Source: Takifugu bimaculatus (Eukaryota > Chordata > Actinopteri > Tetraodontiformes > Tetraodontidae). Taken from it: DNA of 64,000 bases. The position numbers and the translations under genes were made by a program. The stretch lies in the NCBI GenBank assembly GCA_004026145.2, contig CP034993.1, positions 3,126,208 to 3,190,207 of the forward strand, given 5' to 3'. Below, in pieces: positions 39,886 to 54,600 of the stretch. Position 1 is the first letter of the stretch; the number at the start of each line of letters is the position of its first letter. Under the pieces are notes generated by a model. The model was not told the DNA's origin and made no database searches. It worked only from the letters and a program-made list of their open reading frames with translations.

Positions 39886-42800
39886 TCACACCCTTTGAAC
39901 TCTGAAGGGCTCCGTCCCCTCCAGGAAGACTTCGTGGTGGAGCAGTAAGGGCCGAGACGGCGGGCTGTTGTTCCCGGCTGAGTTGAAAGGCTGGGACGCC
40001 ATGCTGTGAGTGCTGGACTCCTCCCTGCCTCTGGGCATCACAGGAACTCTGGAGCTGAAGTTTAGATAGATCTGGAGACAAAGGAGGATGAGAGATCATG
40101 AGACGGACATGAGGGTTTGGTGTCTCACTTCCAGCTGGGTATCAGAGTTCCCAACAATAATGAGACACTAAAACATTCCTAGGAATATGCACATCAGCGA
40201 TTTTCTTTTCTAATTTATTTTATTGCCCCATGGTAGACTAAAATTGGAAATTAAGACAAGAATGCTTTTATGTTAGATTAAGGTATACTTGTGGATATGC
40301 TGGTAATTGCTTGCTATTTATCCAAGCTATGATAGATGTCTTTGTCAAAACTAATAACAAGTTAAGAGTATTTAATAATAGCAGACAGCAACAATTAAAA
40401 AAAACAAAAGCAGGAAAATTACTAAATAGGATTATTTTTAAATTTTAGTGCTTGTTATTGGCCCATTAAATATTGCATCTTAAGGCTTCGGTCTATGAAA
40501 AACGTTTCAAACTCTGCGGCGGGACAGAAACCTCACATGGGACGTTTAACATCACACGTGATATCAACTGCGGGAGCCCGACAACAATCCAGCGGGGCCA
40601 TTATCCTACATTTACGTAACCGCAATAGAAAATCAAATTTGGCAGAGCGCCTTTCCTGCTTCCTGCAGGTTGCAGACTGTAGAGGGAGCAGAGGAGAGAA
40701 ACTAATTTGTAAGCAAATTCATATGAAACAACAAAGCGAGAACTGTATTGACCATGTTTTACCGCTTGGCTGTTTGCCGGATTACAGCCGCAGCCCTCCA
40801 TTTAGGCTCGGCTGTTAGGAAACAACAACCTGCACTGTAATTTGACTGCTGCTGTAAAATTGCTGCTTACTTTAAACTGCCGTGCTTTATCCATCTCCTA
40901 TTTACTCGTTTCATGGGAAAATGGATTTTCCACACCATAAATGCTGTATCTAACTAAGAGTTGATGGCCATTGAGCTGATAACTGTTTTGTACACAGTTT
41001 AATGGCACTGCGCTCTCACCAAAGCTCTCCTCTCACAGCCCAGGGTACAGAGCCATTAAGGCATCTAATTACAAGTTAGTCCCTCCAAAACTAAAGGAAA
41101 ACTTTTTCTGTTTGTTGCCTTTTGTTAAATATTCAAATATAAGTAATTTAATCCCCAAATTATGTGCTATGTCAATCCACTGGAGATTAGCCTCCACAGA
41201 TTCATCATAATTGAGAGCAAGAGAGGAGACAGTACGCAGCCCTGCGGAGTCCCAGTCGATGAGAGACTGTGTGGTTTAACCTGATCGGGCACCACCAAAC
41301 TGACCAACAGGCCATCAGGACTGCCAACACCCACGGACAGACACACGCCATCACAGGCAAACTCCTACAACACCCCCGCCCCAACTCCCTCTGAACAACC
41401 AACTCTATCTACCTCCGCAAGCCTCCTCTTAGCACAATATCTTCACTTTGTTCATTACATGCTGACATTTTGGTGTCTACATTTTAAGGGGATAGCTGTT
41501 AAATCCATTATACACCTTCTTTCCTCATGTTTTTTTTGTTTTGATCATCTTAAACAATTTTATGAGGCGTACGTTACAGTCAAAGACAAATAAAGATTAT
41601 TCTATTCTATTCTAGCCTACTGACTGTTTGGATCCCACATAAAGGATGTTACCACACACAGCTGAGTCGTTGGGACTGGATTAAAAGATGTAACCTACAA
41701 ACAAACGTTGTGCAGAGTTAGCAGAACCCGTTATAAAACGTGTTGTAAAAACAGTACAAATAGGGTGACACAAATTCTTCATTTGCTCGGCCTGAAAACT
41801 ACTAGAAATGTGTCAAAACAGGTGTTCTCAAGCGAGCTGTTGAGGCTACGCCACAGGACTGAGGGGTAGGCCCTCCGGAAGTTTCTGTCAAGAGACCAGT
41901 TAAATATATCTGCTGAAACAGACGTTCATGAACACACCATAGAGTCCAAAATATCCAGCTTGCTTTCGTCTGAGTTTATCTGAAATACTAAGATCACACA
42001 ATTTGCTTGTAGAGTGGGCTTCAAACCACATGCACAAGTTTTTCCCTCCAGATAAACACACAAAAGAACACAGCATTCATTTGAACACAGTGGGCCTATA
42101 CAAATATAAAACATTCTTTATTAATGGGTTCGTAATCTACATTGATATTTGCAAACTGATTTGTTTGGGTCAACGTAATGAGACTGGGAATAACAATAGC
42201 AACTGTGAAGCTAAACTGAATTAACCTCTAGTTTGTTTTTAAAGAAGCCAAAACAGCCATTAAACAGTTTAAAATTAAGCTTGAGGTTTATGAAGACACT
42301 GTTGGGGTTTGGTGGAAAGCCACAAGACAGAAGCTAATTTTACACACATCTGTTCATACCCTGAAAGCCCAGAGCTTTGCGTAAATTACACTCCATGATC
42401 AAACGTGCTGGGGTGACAGTTTCCCCAAAAGAAGTGGCTGTTTATAATCCCACTGTTTTCAAATGGAAATTGTGCAATTCATCCGGTTGGTCATAAAAGT
42501 GAATATAAAGCTAAGCACAGTGAAAACAACCATCATGAACAGTGCAGCCTACGTGTTTGGTTGTGTCCGACAGCTGTTGTTCGATTCTTTCCACAACCTT
42601 CCTGAAGGGGGGTCGATTTAAGGGGTCAGCGTCCCAGCAGGACCTCATAATCTGATACCTGCACAACAGGGCAAGAAGACAAAAACCACCTTTCAGCAAT
42701 AGACTCTTGATGATTCCACCTTTAACATTAAGTTTCAGGCATGTGTAACACAAAACAAACGCAACAGGATGTTGTGGTTGAGACGCCACCTATCCAGTAA

Positions 42801-45800
42801 CACCGTCCCTCCTCTGATCCTTTTACACACACTCATGTTTCACCTCAGCAATTCTTACCCACAGCATACTAGATTTCACATGGAACTCACATTTCACTGG
42901 GTGCAAATTCTGGAGCATCCATTCTGTATCCTTCTTTAATCAGTTTGTAGAATTTGGCGTCCACAGGCATGCCTGGATAGGGACTATTTCCTGTGTTCAG
43001 CGGAGGGAGACAGTCACAGATCTGAAATGCTGGAGACAGTCTGGATACTCGCGATCACAGAACATGCTACATACCTAGCGAGAAGATTTCCCACAGCAAA
43101 ATGCCATAGGACCAAACATCGCTCTCAAATGTGTACACGCACTCAAAGATACTTTCAGGGGACATCCATTTGACCGGTAGACGGGCCTGCATGGACCAAG
43201 ACAGAGCAGTGAGTTGATAGACAGGAGCTCAAACATGTAGAAAACCAAAAAATGTGCAAAATATTGCAAAGGGGCTGGAATTTAGACAGGAACAATTTTG
43301 ACGGATAAGATTGACTACATTTTTCCCCCTTTCTATTATTTTACCTTTCTACATACAGCAGAGGCTGTGTAAAGAAAGAACAGCCCTGCATTTGCAGAGT
43401 CTGACAGGAGTGAAATAAAGCCTGCTCTCAGGTTATAAATGACTTTCTGATTACATAAAGGGAAATAAGAGCCAAAGGCAACTGCATCAGTTGCAGTTTG
43501 GTGTGAAATATACTGTAAATACATACAATGTGTAGACTGGTCTTCATAACTGCGTGTCAACAATTTATGTAAATTAGATCCAGCTTTTCTCAGCTGCAGG
43601 TCACATTGTTTCTCATTAGGATCTCATTATTCCCCACACAAAAGTGTAAACACAACATCATCAGTGAACCTATCGGTATCAGTGCAGTAAATACTGGTTA
43701 TGAGGCCCAAGAGTTCCTCAGCGTGTGTCCCAAGTTAAAATCTGTTGCCACATACATTTTTCGGTTTGTTTTTTTTAACATACATTGCCTTTGACCACGT
43801 AGTTTGAGTCTGTGTTGATGTCCCGGGCCAGACCAAAGTCACAGATCTTTGCAACTCTGCCTTGAGTTAGTAGGATGTTTCTGGCGGCCAGATCTCTGTG
43901 GATGCACTGAAAATCAAGCACAATCCCTGGCTTATTTACCTGTAGTCATGAAGTAAATACATACGAAACACACCTTTTCTTGAAAAATGCATTAATATGA
44001 ACGTCTTTGCAGATGATGCTGTTTTATATGCCTCGCTCTCCACCCTGGCCCTGGCTTGTCCTTATATCAATAGCAATCAACTGCCATTAATTGCTAGGTG
44101 TCACATACAATTTATCTTTTGTTTCTGGCTTCAGATTCTCAGGTTTCCCAGGTGCAGTTAAACTCAAGAACATTAAAGCATAATATATATCAACCTGTCA
44201 CTAATATTTTTGTAATGAAAGTTGGCACTGCATTGCCCGGAATCTATACGAGGAAGCGACCCATATAGATACTCAAGCTAATGCTGCTTTACAGGACCTC
44301 AACGTCTAAGACATATTTAGCAGGCACCAACATGTGTTTTGGATCAGGTTCGTATCTGTGGAAGCACGATTTATGCACTGCATTTTTCATTTGTAGACAT
44401 TAAAAGAGATTTATGAGAGTGATTTTCTCCTCACATTTTTGGATGTTAAAAACTCCATGCCTTTGGCCACTTGGTATGAGAAGCTGAGAAGGTCTTCGGT
44501 GTCCAGGGACAGACTGTCCTCGTCAAACATCTCGCTTTCAGAATCCTCCTCAACATACGGGCTGCCTGAGGGTAAAAACAGGAAATAGATCTTTCTTTGT
44601 GTCAGGAAATGTGAAATACTTGACCTGGCTTCGACTGTGTTTCAATACTAGGGGATTATGCTTATGGCTGGTTTGCTTGCCTTCGCGGAGAGATCGTCGC
44701 TTCTCAGAGGAAGAGCTGGAAGACGGCTTGCCAGCAGCAGAAGGCCTCATGGTCATGTAGCCGTTCAAGCTGTCACTGTGGAGAGGAAAGGAGCAGTCTC
44801 GTTTCAGACGAGCACAGCCATACAGCCACACTGCTGTCCAAACACTCTCGTCCTACGCACATTCTGGATAGTAAATACTATCACTGACTTTTTCTCTTCC
44901 GCACACAATAAACTGTTCTTTATGTACACACGAATGAGGCTGACCCGGCCATCTCTCTTTGCAGCATGATGTTGCGATAGTGGCAGTCTTCCTCCAGCTT
45001 AAAGCAGATGAAAGATTCTCGTTTTCGCCGCAGAAAGTTCAGGAGGTCTCCGAAGCAGCAGTACTCGGTGATCACCAGCGTTGGTCCTGAAGATGAGAGA
45101 CGGCAAACAATTTCACTGGCTGATTTTAGTTACAACTGAAACAATAAAGAAAAACGGAATGACCCTTTACTGACCCAAATAGCACTTTGATAGAGCATTT
45201 TGTATTACATTTTGATCCTTTGAACAACGCAAAAGACCATTGCACAGACTCACACACCTCCAACAGTGCAGGCTCCCAGCAGGTTGACGATATTTATGTG
45301 GTTTCCCAGGTAAATGAGGACTTTCAGCTCGGACATCAGTGCCTCTTTCTCTGTGGAATGAGCGCTTGCTGTGAGGGGCAGAAGGAAACGAGGGGTTACA
45401 GTCACCTACATTTCATTTCCAAATGATCTGGACTACTCTGAACTATTTAAAGTATCAAGTGATTGGAAAAGGTAAATATAGGTATATATAAGGATGCCAA
45501 CAGACTTAACAAACTCATTAAAAAGGCAGGGTCTGTTGTTGGCTGTAAACTTGCAAACTTGGACGAGGTGGTGAGGGACAGGATGGTGTTGAAACTGCGG
45601 ACAATCATGGACAGTCCCTCCCACCCCCTCCATAACACAGTGGACAAACTGAGAAGCAGCTTCAGCAACAGACTCCTGCAGCCTCGCTGCTCTAAGGAAC
45701 GCTACAGGAAGTCATTCCTGCCATCCGCCATCAGACTATATAACTCATCCTAACCCAGCCAATAACAATAACTGTGTAATGTTTATGTTGTAATTTTATT

Positions 45801-48800
45801 TCTATTTTATTCTATATTTATGTATATATGCTTATAATGCTTATAATATGTATATATTATATTATGTATATAGTATATATATATATATATGCTTATAATA
45901 TATGCTGTATATATGCTTATAACGTTTTAATCTTATCTGTATTTATTTATTCTATTTCTATACTTTGTTCTATACTTTTCTATTTCTATACTTACAGTTA
46001 TATTAAACCACTTTAGGCTGCTACTACAATTCAATTTCCCTACGGGGATGAATAAAGTACATCGTGAATCTTGAAATATATATAGATAAGGTAGATTTTT
46101 TAAATCCTTGTACTGAGGCTACAATGCAGCTCCATCATAGGTTATATGTAAAGGGACACTGCTTACATTTTAGCATTTTCACAGCCACCGTCATCATTGA
46201 ATCTTCATTGGCGAGTCCATACGCAGTGGCTTCCACAACTTTTCCAAACGCGCCAGATCCCAGCGTCTTCCCTGAAGATATGACAGACACAAAACTGTAA
46301 TTCTCCGTCCAGTTTCCCCTCCCACAAAGTGGCCCTATGCCAACGTTCCTAGGACAACAACAGTCATACCCTGAGGGTTGGGTACACAGGCACCAGGACA
46401 CGCAGGATCCTGTTTAAGGTGGTTTGTTAGAAACAACACCCAGAATGTGTCAAGCACATTATGTTTGCAATAGGGTATTGGGTTTCAATTATTGATGAGC
46501 TGTGAAACTGGTTGGTTCCAATAACCAAAAACATAAAACCTAAATACGGAATCCAGCTGTACAGAAAACAGAGCGCCTGTCAATCGGCATGGAGGAGCCC
46601 GAGGGCAGCTGTGGTGATGTCATCCCAACTGCACTGTTTTTTATTACAGACAGATGCTCCAATTTTCCTTCACATCACTGTTCCAATCCTGATTTACACC
46701 TATGACATCAAACCCAGAGTGGGCATTTCTGTGCGTTACTAATATAATGTTATTGCCTCTTAATAGAATCATAGAGGCTTGTGTGCAACACACGGGCTTT
46801 GACAAGAGTGCAGAACACCCACCGAAACGCAAGTTTTTTCGAGGAAACTCCCACTGATGGTCGTACGGCAGCTGGGTGGGGTCGATGTACACGTAATTAT
46901 TTCCATGGATGCCCTCGATGACTTTCCACTGGATCTGGTATTTGGGTTTCTGTCATGAAATCAAGTCCAAATATAAGGAAATAAAATGAATTTTGTTTTA
47001 CTCTGGAGAACAGAGGATGTGACGTGCCGGTAATGTACCGTCTTACCTGCATGTACTTGTAGAACAGCACGATAAGGATGAGGCACAGGATGCAAGCCGC
47101 TGATACAGAGCCAATTAGCAGAGGGGAGAACAGATCATGGGAAATGGTTCTCTCTGAAAGAACAGTGGTATGATCGTGTTAGAAGGGTCGTGATGATCAA
47201 TGGCTCACATTAAGTGACATATTGGCGCAGCATTAACGGCAGATACGTCACAATGAAGCCCACTTTAGTCAAACCGCGTTATTCATCGCTATGTGCCATC
47301 AAGCTTTTGACTTTATGTGAAAATGTTGTCTTTGTGCTTAAACTCAAATCTGAATTGGATGTTGTTTTTTTTTAAATTCCTGCGTCACTCTTGCATTTGC
47401 AGTCGAGAGTAATTCGGCGTGATCACAGTTCTGCCCCTCTGTTTATGATGCCTTATTGTTTTGCTCCTCTGTACACAGGGGTGTAATAAGCTGTTTAGAG
47501 ATAAGAAGCTTTCTCTCCACTTCAAATCTGAGAATGCAGAGTCTGCAGGAACTAATCCCCTGTAAACCCGTCAGTGTTCTCTAAAGCTCTGCGTATTCTC
47601 TGCTGCAGCTCACTGACACCTCAGAGCCTCCCACATCCCCAGAATGCCCCACGCCGCCAGGACTCCTACTGGGCTCCACGCTTCCAGCGCCTCCGCCTGG
47701 TCTGCTGTTATTCACTGAGGCAGAAAAATCCCGTCCAGACGCTCCCGAAGGCCCCTTCAGCCAGGCCACAAAGATAATTCTTGCCCACCTACATGCTGTG
47801 CTCTCCCCTCCCCATCCATGTCAGGACAACTTTGCTTTCAGTTCCATCACTCCTTTGGGGGCCTGGCGTGGCAGATGGGCAGGCCGTTAAAACAGGGCGG
47901 ATTTGGAGTGATAGCGTAAACAATGGACTAAAGCTATCTCGCCATCGTTCAGTGACAACATTCTTATCATGGCCAATCATGTTTGAGGCACCTCTCCCCC
48001 CCCTAATGTTTACCTAACAGCTTAGAGTATAACAGAATTAGTGGTAAGACCACACTTGGTTGAATCCTATCCCAAAATCTTGCTTGTAGTAAATATTTGG
48101 AGTTGAGAATTAAATCGCATGGAGAGTTCACCGAGGATACAGAGCTGTTTTCACTCCGGAATGCAGAGATTTGGTGTTAATCAAGGGTTAATCAAGTTCT
48201 GACTGAGATTGGTTAATGGAGAAAGGTGGGTTCTGACTGAACGTTCCTTAATGGGTTGCTGTTAGTTCTAGTCTGAAGTGGGGGACATTTGGAGGATTAA
48301 GACTCTTCAGCAACAAACCGTTTGACGGACAGGCGCCTCCCTCCAAATGCCCAGATCTGGCTCTTCCCCTTTGAGCTGTGTTTTAGCTGTTTTAGCTGTT
48401 GTCAGCTCGTGTCAGGACAGCAGCGCTTGCATCTGGGTATCGGCTTACCGCTGATAGAGAAGAGCGTGAACGCCTGCTCGCCCTCGACCGTGGCCACACA
48501 TTCCAGAGTGCTGAACCTTCCTCTGCTGATGTTGACCCTGCTCTCCACCTCGGTCTTCCCAAACAAGGGGCTGAACAGAGTGACGGTGATGACGTTCTGC
48601 TCCTCCTGGGTGGCATTGACCTGCTGGGAACACCTAAGGGCCAAAGATTACACACTGTTGACAAAAGACTGACAGGATCACCGAGCTATTCACCGATTGT
48701 CCCTCATCGGGACAGTTGTGAATCTTTTCCGTAACTCTCCTGGAGACCGGGCATTCCTCCACTGGCAATGTTTTGGAAGCACTCTAGTGGGGTTGAATAC

Positions 48801-51635
48801 CATACTTTCATTCCTTTCACTGCAGGGTCAAGCTCTTATTTTTCAGTCTAGTGCCCTCATGAAATAAAGAATTTAACCTTTAACAGACCCCATATTTTAC
48901 TGCGAGGCTGAATAACAAGAGTCTTTTTGCTGTCTGGCAGGCCCACTCCTGTCAGGTGACTGTCTGCATATGAAGATACTGTACGTTTGCGTGCTTTCGT
49001 GCAATAAGCAGTAAGTGGATTTAATCATAACTTAAGTTTGGATAATCACTTATGATTCATTGGCTGTGCTGCTTGCGATTGGCGTTGCTACAGTAACCAG
49101 GTGCTCCTCCTTTGACACACTTTACGTTTGACACGAGATGAACCACCTCCGTGTGTATCCAGGAAGTAATTCCAGGCTTCTGCTAATCACAAGTCAATTT
49201 CTACCAATCCCCTGTCACATGGGGGGCCATCCTATCGTCGTGAGCCAATCACAAGTCAGCCCCTTCAAATCCCACAATCCCTCATTCCACATCATCATCA
49301 GTCCTGATTGGATCCAAAGTGTCTTAGGTGTGACCTTTAGGACCCGCCGAATGCACGTCATGTGACTTTATACTGTAAAAACCCCGAGAAAGCTATTTGT
49401 TGATGATTAAATGGTCTAAACTTGTACTCTTTCTTGTTAACTGTATCAACAGTGGAATAACCAGATGTAAACACGTCACTCCGTTTGCAAAAAGCCTGAT
49501 ATAGTTCCCAAGCAAACAACCAATGCAAAGATTATAAAAGCCAAAGCACTGCACAGCTGCTTTGGATTTATCACATTCTTTGTGAGTGTAAACCCGATAA
49601 CAACTCGCGCCACTTTTTGAGAAGCTTTTCTTTTTTTTATGACCAAAACAATGAAGCCTTGAGCACATTCAGTGCAGATGAATTCATCACTTCTCTTTTT
49701 CTTAGCAGATCTTGATGCCGAGTCTCCACAAAATGTCACGGTGTAGTTTTATGTCCTGGACTTGTAAGGGGTTCAAACGCAGTAACTAGATTCTGTGTTA
49801 TGTGGATGACCAAATCTGTCAAAGATCAAACCTAATCAACGCCTCTGATTTGTGTGCGAGGACTGACCTGGCGTAGGGCTGTTCACAGTAGTACCAGGTG
49901 ATCTGCGGGGCCGGGAACCCCTCCGCCACACAGCGTACCTGTCCGTCCACTGGGCCCTCGTGAGACACAATCTCGGGTTTACCTAAAGACGAATATAATG
50001 CTTTTATTTGTTGTTGAAGGCCAATGCTGTATGAATGATAGGAGGGGGAGATCAGCAGTGCCGCAGCTAATTTCTTCCGAAAGGTCAAGGAGACCTTTAG
50101 TTTCTCGTCGAATCCTAATCAGATGGCTCAAGGCAACAAAACACCTTTAAAAAAAATCCATGGTACTTACTGATGACAAAGATGGTGAACGTGTGGTTCA
50201 CTGAAGCATCGCCGTTGGAGGCTTGAAAGGTATAAACTCCGCCTTCTGACATTTTTAGGCGCACCAGCTTCAGCTCACTGCTGTAGCTAAACATGCAGAA
50301 AAGGAGAGCATTTGTCATCGATCAGGGTTTCCCTTTGGGCACAAACTAAATGGATTCCTATAAAGCTCAAGCATTCGCATTTTATGCTAGCACAAGTCTG
50401 TTGCCGATTGTTCCCATCTGTTTACAGTGTTTAGAACATTCCAAGTGGTTTCCACTATCACAGTCTATCACAGTTCTTTTCGATTTTGAAGGGACAACGT
50501 GCTGTTTGCTTGATTTGCATAAGCGAGCTAGGTCTTAAAGGTCAGGTCCTGTTCCTACAAACAAACAGCGTGACGTGTGAGCTAATATTAACCTGCAGAT
50601 GATATTATCAAATATCTTTATCTGCAGGACAGCTGTAGCTCAACAGATATTTTAAGATGTTTTTTTAGTGGAAGATGTTCAAGTTTTTTCACTGTTCCTG
50701 TTTCACAAGAGGCCCTCGGGCAGTTTAAGAATTACAAGCTGTTATGAGAGCAGCTCCCGCATCCACACTTTGGCGGAATCGCAGCTGCAAAACAAAGGTG
50801 CCAGATTCCGCCGCGAGACGCTAATGAACATTTTCACCCACAAGGCAAAAGAGCGGCGCGAATGGTCTTACGTGTACTCGTGGCTGCGCGTGGTGATGAC
50901 ATGGTCGGAGGTGTTGTGCAGCCCGCGGCCCATGAAGCTCCAAGAGGCACTGCGTGGCATTGGATAAGCCTCTATGCTGACACTGAGGAGTAAGCTCTCG
51001 CCGGCACGCACTTGGATGGTTCCGTTGTTAACGGGATTCGAGTACATGAAGCCTTTTTCTAAGAGGAACAAAGGAAATTACTTTTTTTATCCAGGATTTA
51101 CAAAAATAGGAGTCCAATCGATTCAAGATGGCTAAAAGCAGCAGTCTCTGTTGGTATGAACTCTCAGAATGAGACAAACATGAAATCAAAGTTAATAATT
51201 CTCTGACACAAGATGGAGTGTAAAATGGCAGCTCCAAATCCGAGGAAGCAACAAGACTGGTGCAGGTTGTTATTTTTATCACGTGTGGGGCGTATCAATG
51301 AGCAGGTGACCTCTTAGAGAACTCACCGAAAACATCGAGCCACACCGACTGCGTGCTGACTCCTTTCTCGTTCTCGGCTTCACACTGGTACCGCCCAGTG
51401 TCTTGAATCCGGACCGCTGCGATGTGCAACGTGGCGCTGCGTGCTTGGGTGAAGTTCTCCGTCAGGATACGAGAAGAGCCGTCAACCTTTGCTGGTTGCT
51501 GTGGATACCAGACGGCACCCTGTCAACGCCCAAAGATCTCTCGAGATTAACCCCGTCTGCATGTCTATCCTTGCCAGGCACAAAAATACAGACACAAAAC
51601 TGCCTGTGTTCATAACACACACACACACACGCACA

Positions 51636-51698
<63 letters not shown>

Positions 51699-54600
51699 CC
51701 CAAATCCTGACAGTGTAATGTTGACCCTCTTCATAACAATAAGCAAGTATTCTAGCTCAGATTTAGCAGTATTTTCCACTTCAACAATCTCAACGACAGG
51801 GCAGCACACACTAAGGAAAAGGCAGAAGGGTCTCACCGAGCCAAGCGGCGCCACCCACTTTAGTTTAATATTTCCATTGACGTTGGTGGTGTTGCAGGTG
51901 AGGTACAGGCTCTCGTCGCGGATCAGAATCACTCTTTTGGGAGCCTGCATCATGATGACAGGGGGAGCGACAGGAACTGAAAGGAAAAGTAAAGGAGCCC
52001 GATCAACTGTCTGACCTGCAAAGAGGAAAAACACTAAAGGCATCGATGCGTTTACCTGGCCTCACTGTCAGGTGGTAGTCATGTGATCTGACGTTTGTTT
52101 CCTTCAGCCTTCCCGTGCAGACGTAGCAGCCCTCATAGGACTTTTGTGTGTTGTGGATGATGATGCCTTGCTCCAGGCTGGGAGAAAAGTGGAGACCAGA
52201 GGCCAGAGCTTTACTGGAGCATGTTTTGAGCTGCAAGTTTTCCAGACTCGGATCTGTTGCCAGGCAGGGAATGGAAGCGCTGTCTCCCTCGCGACTGAGA
52301 ATGTTGGACACCATTGATTTTCTGAAAGGATTATCAGGATCTGCCAGAAAAAAAAAATGCAGTGGAACTTTGTTCAGAGCCTTGGTTAAGAAAAGCAGTA
52401 GAGGAGCTGAGGAACAGTGCACACGGTCCAAAGAGAATATGTAAGACATTTCATATAGAGTTTTACATACACATCTGCTCACGGCTAAACTTTAATGGAC
52501 CGGGAAAGCATTTGTGCCATTCTGAACCTTCTCAGTGGAGACCTGATTTCTGAGAAGTGTTTACTTGTTTCACAGACAGCAGAGAGATGCGTCATCCCCA
52601 CAGGTGAACAAGATTCAATTGACAAGTCAGCATAAGTCTTTATGCTGATTCTTATCGAGAAATGCAAAACCCAAGTCCAAACAAGATAGTTGGAAAACAA
52701 ACACAAACAGCTCTTCAGAAGCTCCTAAGATTGCATCAAACAGGTCTTCTACCTCAGGGACCCAATGTGTTATGGCGACACTGAATGCAAATATAACTCG
52801 TGTTGACTTACAAGAAGACATCTAGAGGGCAGCTTTAAGTGTTAGGCTCCGTCTGAATCATGATTTATTTACATTGTTTCTATTTTGGTTTGTTGTGCGA
52901 CATCTTTTCCTCAACTAGTTGGAAACTTTATTACCATTTATTACCATGGTTTTTTTTTTCTCAGTACATTTGTCACCAACGATGTCAAACGCATGATACA
53001 ACAGCGTTGCAAATCCAATGTTATGAACTATGTGTTATGGACACTTGATGCAAAATGTAAAACAAATCCTGCTGTTTTTGATGTATTAATGAGCCACTGG
53101 GTGATTTTTATGGCCGTGATGATTTGTGATAAGACACAACGATACGGCCAAAATGCGGACGTTCATCTCAGTTGCACAGTAATATATCAAATGCCAAGTT
53201 TGCAGGCATAATTGCAGATACCTGCTCCATGTGTGCACATTCTGGGTTTGTAGTAACAATACTCAGAAAGGATTTCTATAATGACACTGAACTCATCTTG
53301 TCCAATGCTGAGCTCAGAAGTGGCTGTTATCTCTGAGAATGTGGCGGGGAGTCACCAGATCCTCCTCCTCGTATCCACCAAGTGTCCATAATCAAAATAT
53401 TGTCCATTGAATTTTGAAAACTTTGCTGCTGTAAAACAACTTAAAAAAAAATCACGCTGTTGTATGCATTAGATGCTATACATAGATGTTCAGCCACCAC
53501 TTCCTTCCATAGAGACCGAGAACCTTGTGTTAACTGTGCGCTCACGTTAAACAGAGGCCGTAAACAGTTTCAAATGATGCTCTGTCTGAATTCTTTTACG
53601 TGTGAAATACAGAGGGGTGCTTGTTGCCTCAGAAGTGGAGGGTTGGATTGTGATCAGCTCATGATATGAGCCTGAAGTCATGGCGTTGGGCCAAGGGGAT
53701 GTGGAGTCACACAGAGCAGGGAATAGAGTACAACTGAATAATGCACACAGTAGCTGCACTATCTACTGTACCTGTCCTGGGCCAAGTAACAAACACCCTT
53801 TTTCCTGCAAACGCGCCCACACACACTGATCTAGTACGTGTAGTGGAAAACAGCATCTCCATTATGCTCTAGGTTTCACTTCTTTTCTCCCCAACACACA
53901 CATGCTAACGGGCTTCAGCAGCGGCGCTTTAATGGCCTTTACCTTTCACATAGATGTAAATGGAGGCTCTCTCCTGGCTGGTCTCCTCCAAGCAGATGTA
54001 GCGACCCATGTGAGCGGGATGAGCCTTGGGAATGTACAGCGTCGACTTCCCATCTACCTTTGTCTCCCCCCGCACTTTAGGACGCTCTTCTCGCTGCCAC
54101 TGCATCGCTTTCTCGCCCTGACACTGCAGCTCCAAGGGGGCGTTGAGCGAGACAACAACGTAGGCGCCGGCAGGGGTAATGGTAGGCTTGGTGTCACCTG
54201 GAAAAACAAAAGACTTGTACATCAATCATGTTTAAAAGCTAAAGCAAAGGTTTAACCTGGATCATCATGTTAGATACCCAAGAGGCCACAAAGTCATTGA
54301 ATTGCTGAAGGAGCTGCATCAACACCTTGAAGACCCCATATGAGTAAGAGATTCAGAGGAGCTTAAAGGTACAATCCCTGTCCAAACATAAACAACAGGA
54401 TCACGCAGGCTCTCCACAACAACAGGTCGCATTTCTGGCATAATTTAGAGCCCGCAGTGTGTTTTGCAAAACTTTAAAAAGGAGAATTAGGAAGATGGGA
54501 ATGCAGTAGGTGTGTCTTTCCTAGATAGAAGAAGTAAAGTTAAACTTTGCAAGAGACGGAGCAGTGCAAATAGACTTGTGCAACTTATTTTGGGACACCT

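Larger units (their letters stand above)
39886..47153 (-). other. kita: KIT exons 10-21: transmembrane, juxtamembrane, kinase and tail
   Basis: Exons in gene order: 47047-47153, 46823-46949, 46167-46271, 45258-45368, 44945-45086, 44681-44775, 44435-44565, 43784-43906, 43075-43186, 42891-42990, 42553-42658, 39886-40071. Exon 10 encodes the membrane helix and exon 11 the autoinhibitory juxtamembrane segment. Exon 12 holds the glycine loop and ATP-binding lysine. Exons 14-16 form the kinase insert with the Grb2-type YRN and PI3K-type YMTM sites. Exon 17 has HRDLAARN, DFGLARD and the activation-loop tyrosine in SNYVVKGN. Exons 18-20 complete the C-lobe. The last exon is isolated by a 2.5-kb intron (40072-42552). 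The exon 15 donor is AAG|GCAAGC, a classic GC donor; every other junction is GT-AG. Confidence 0.94.
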
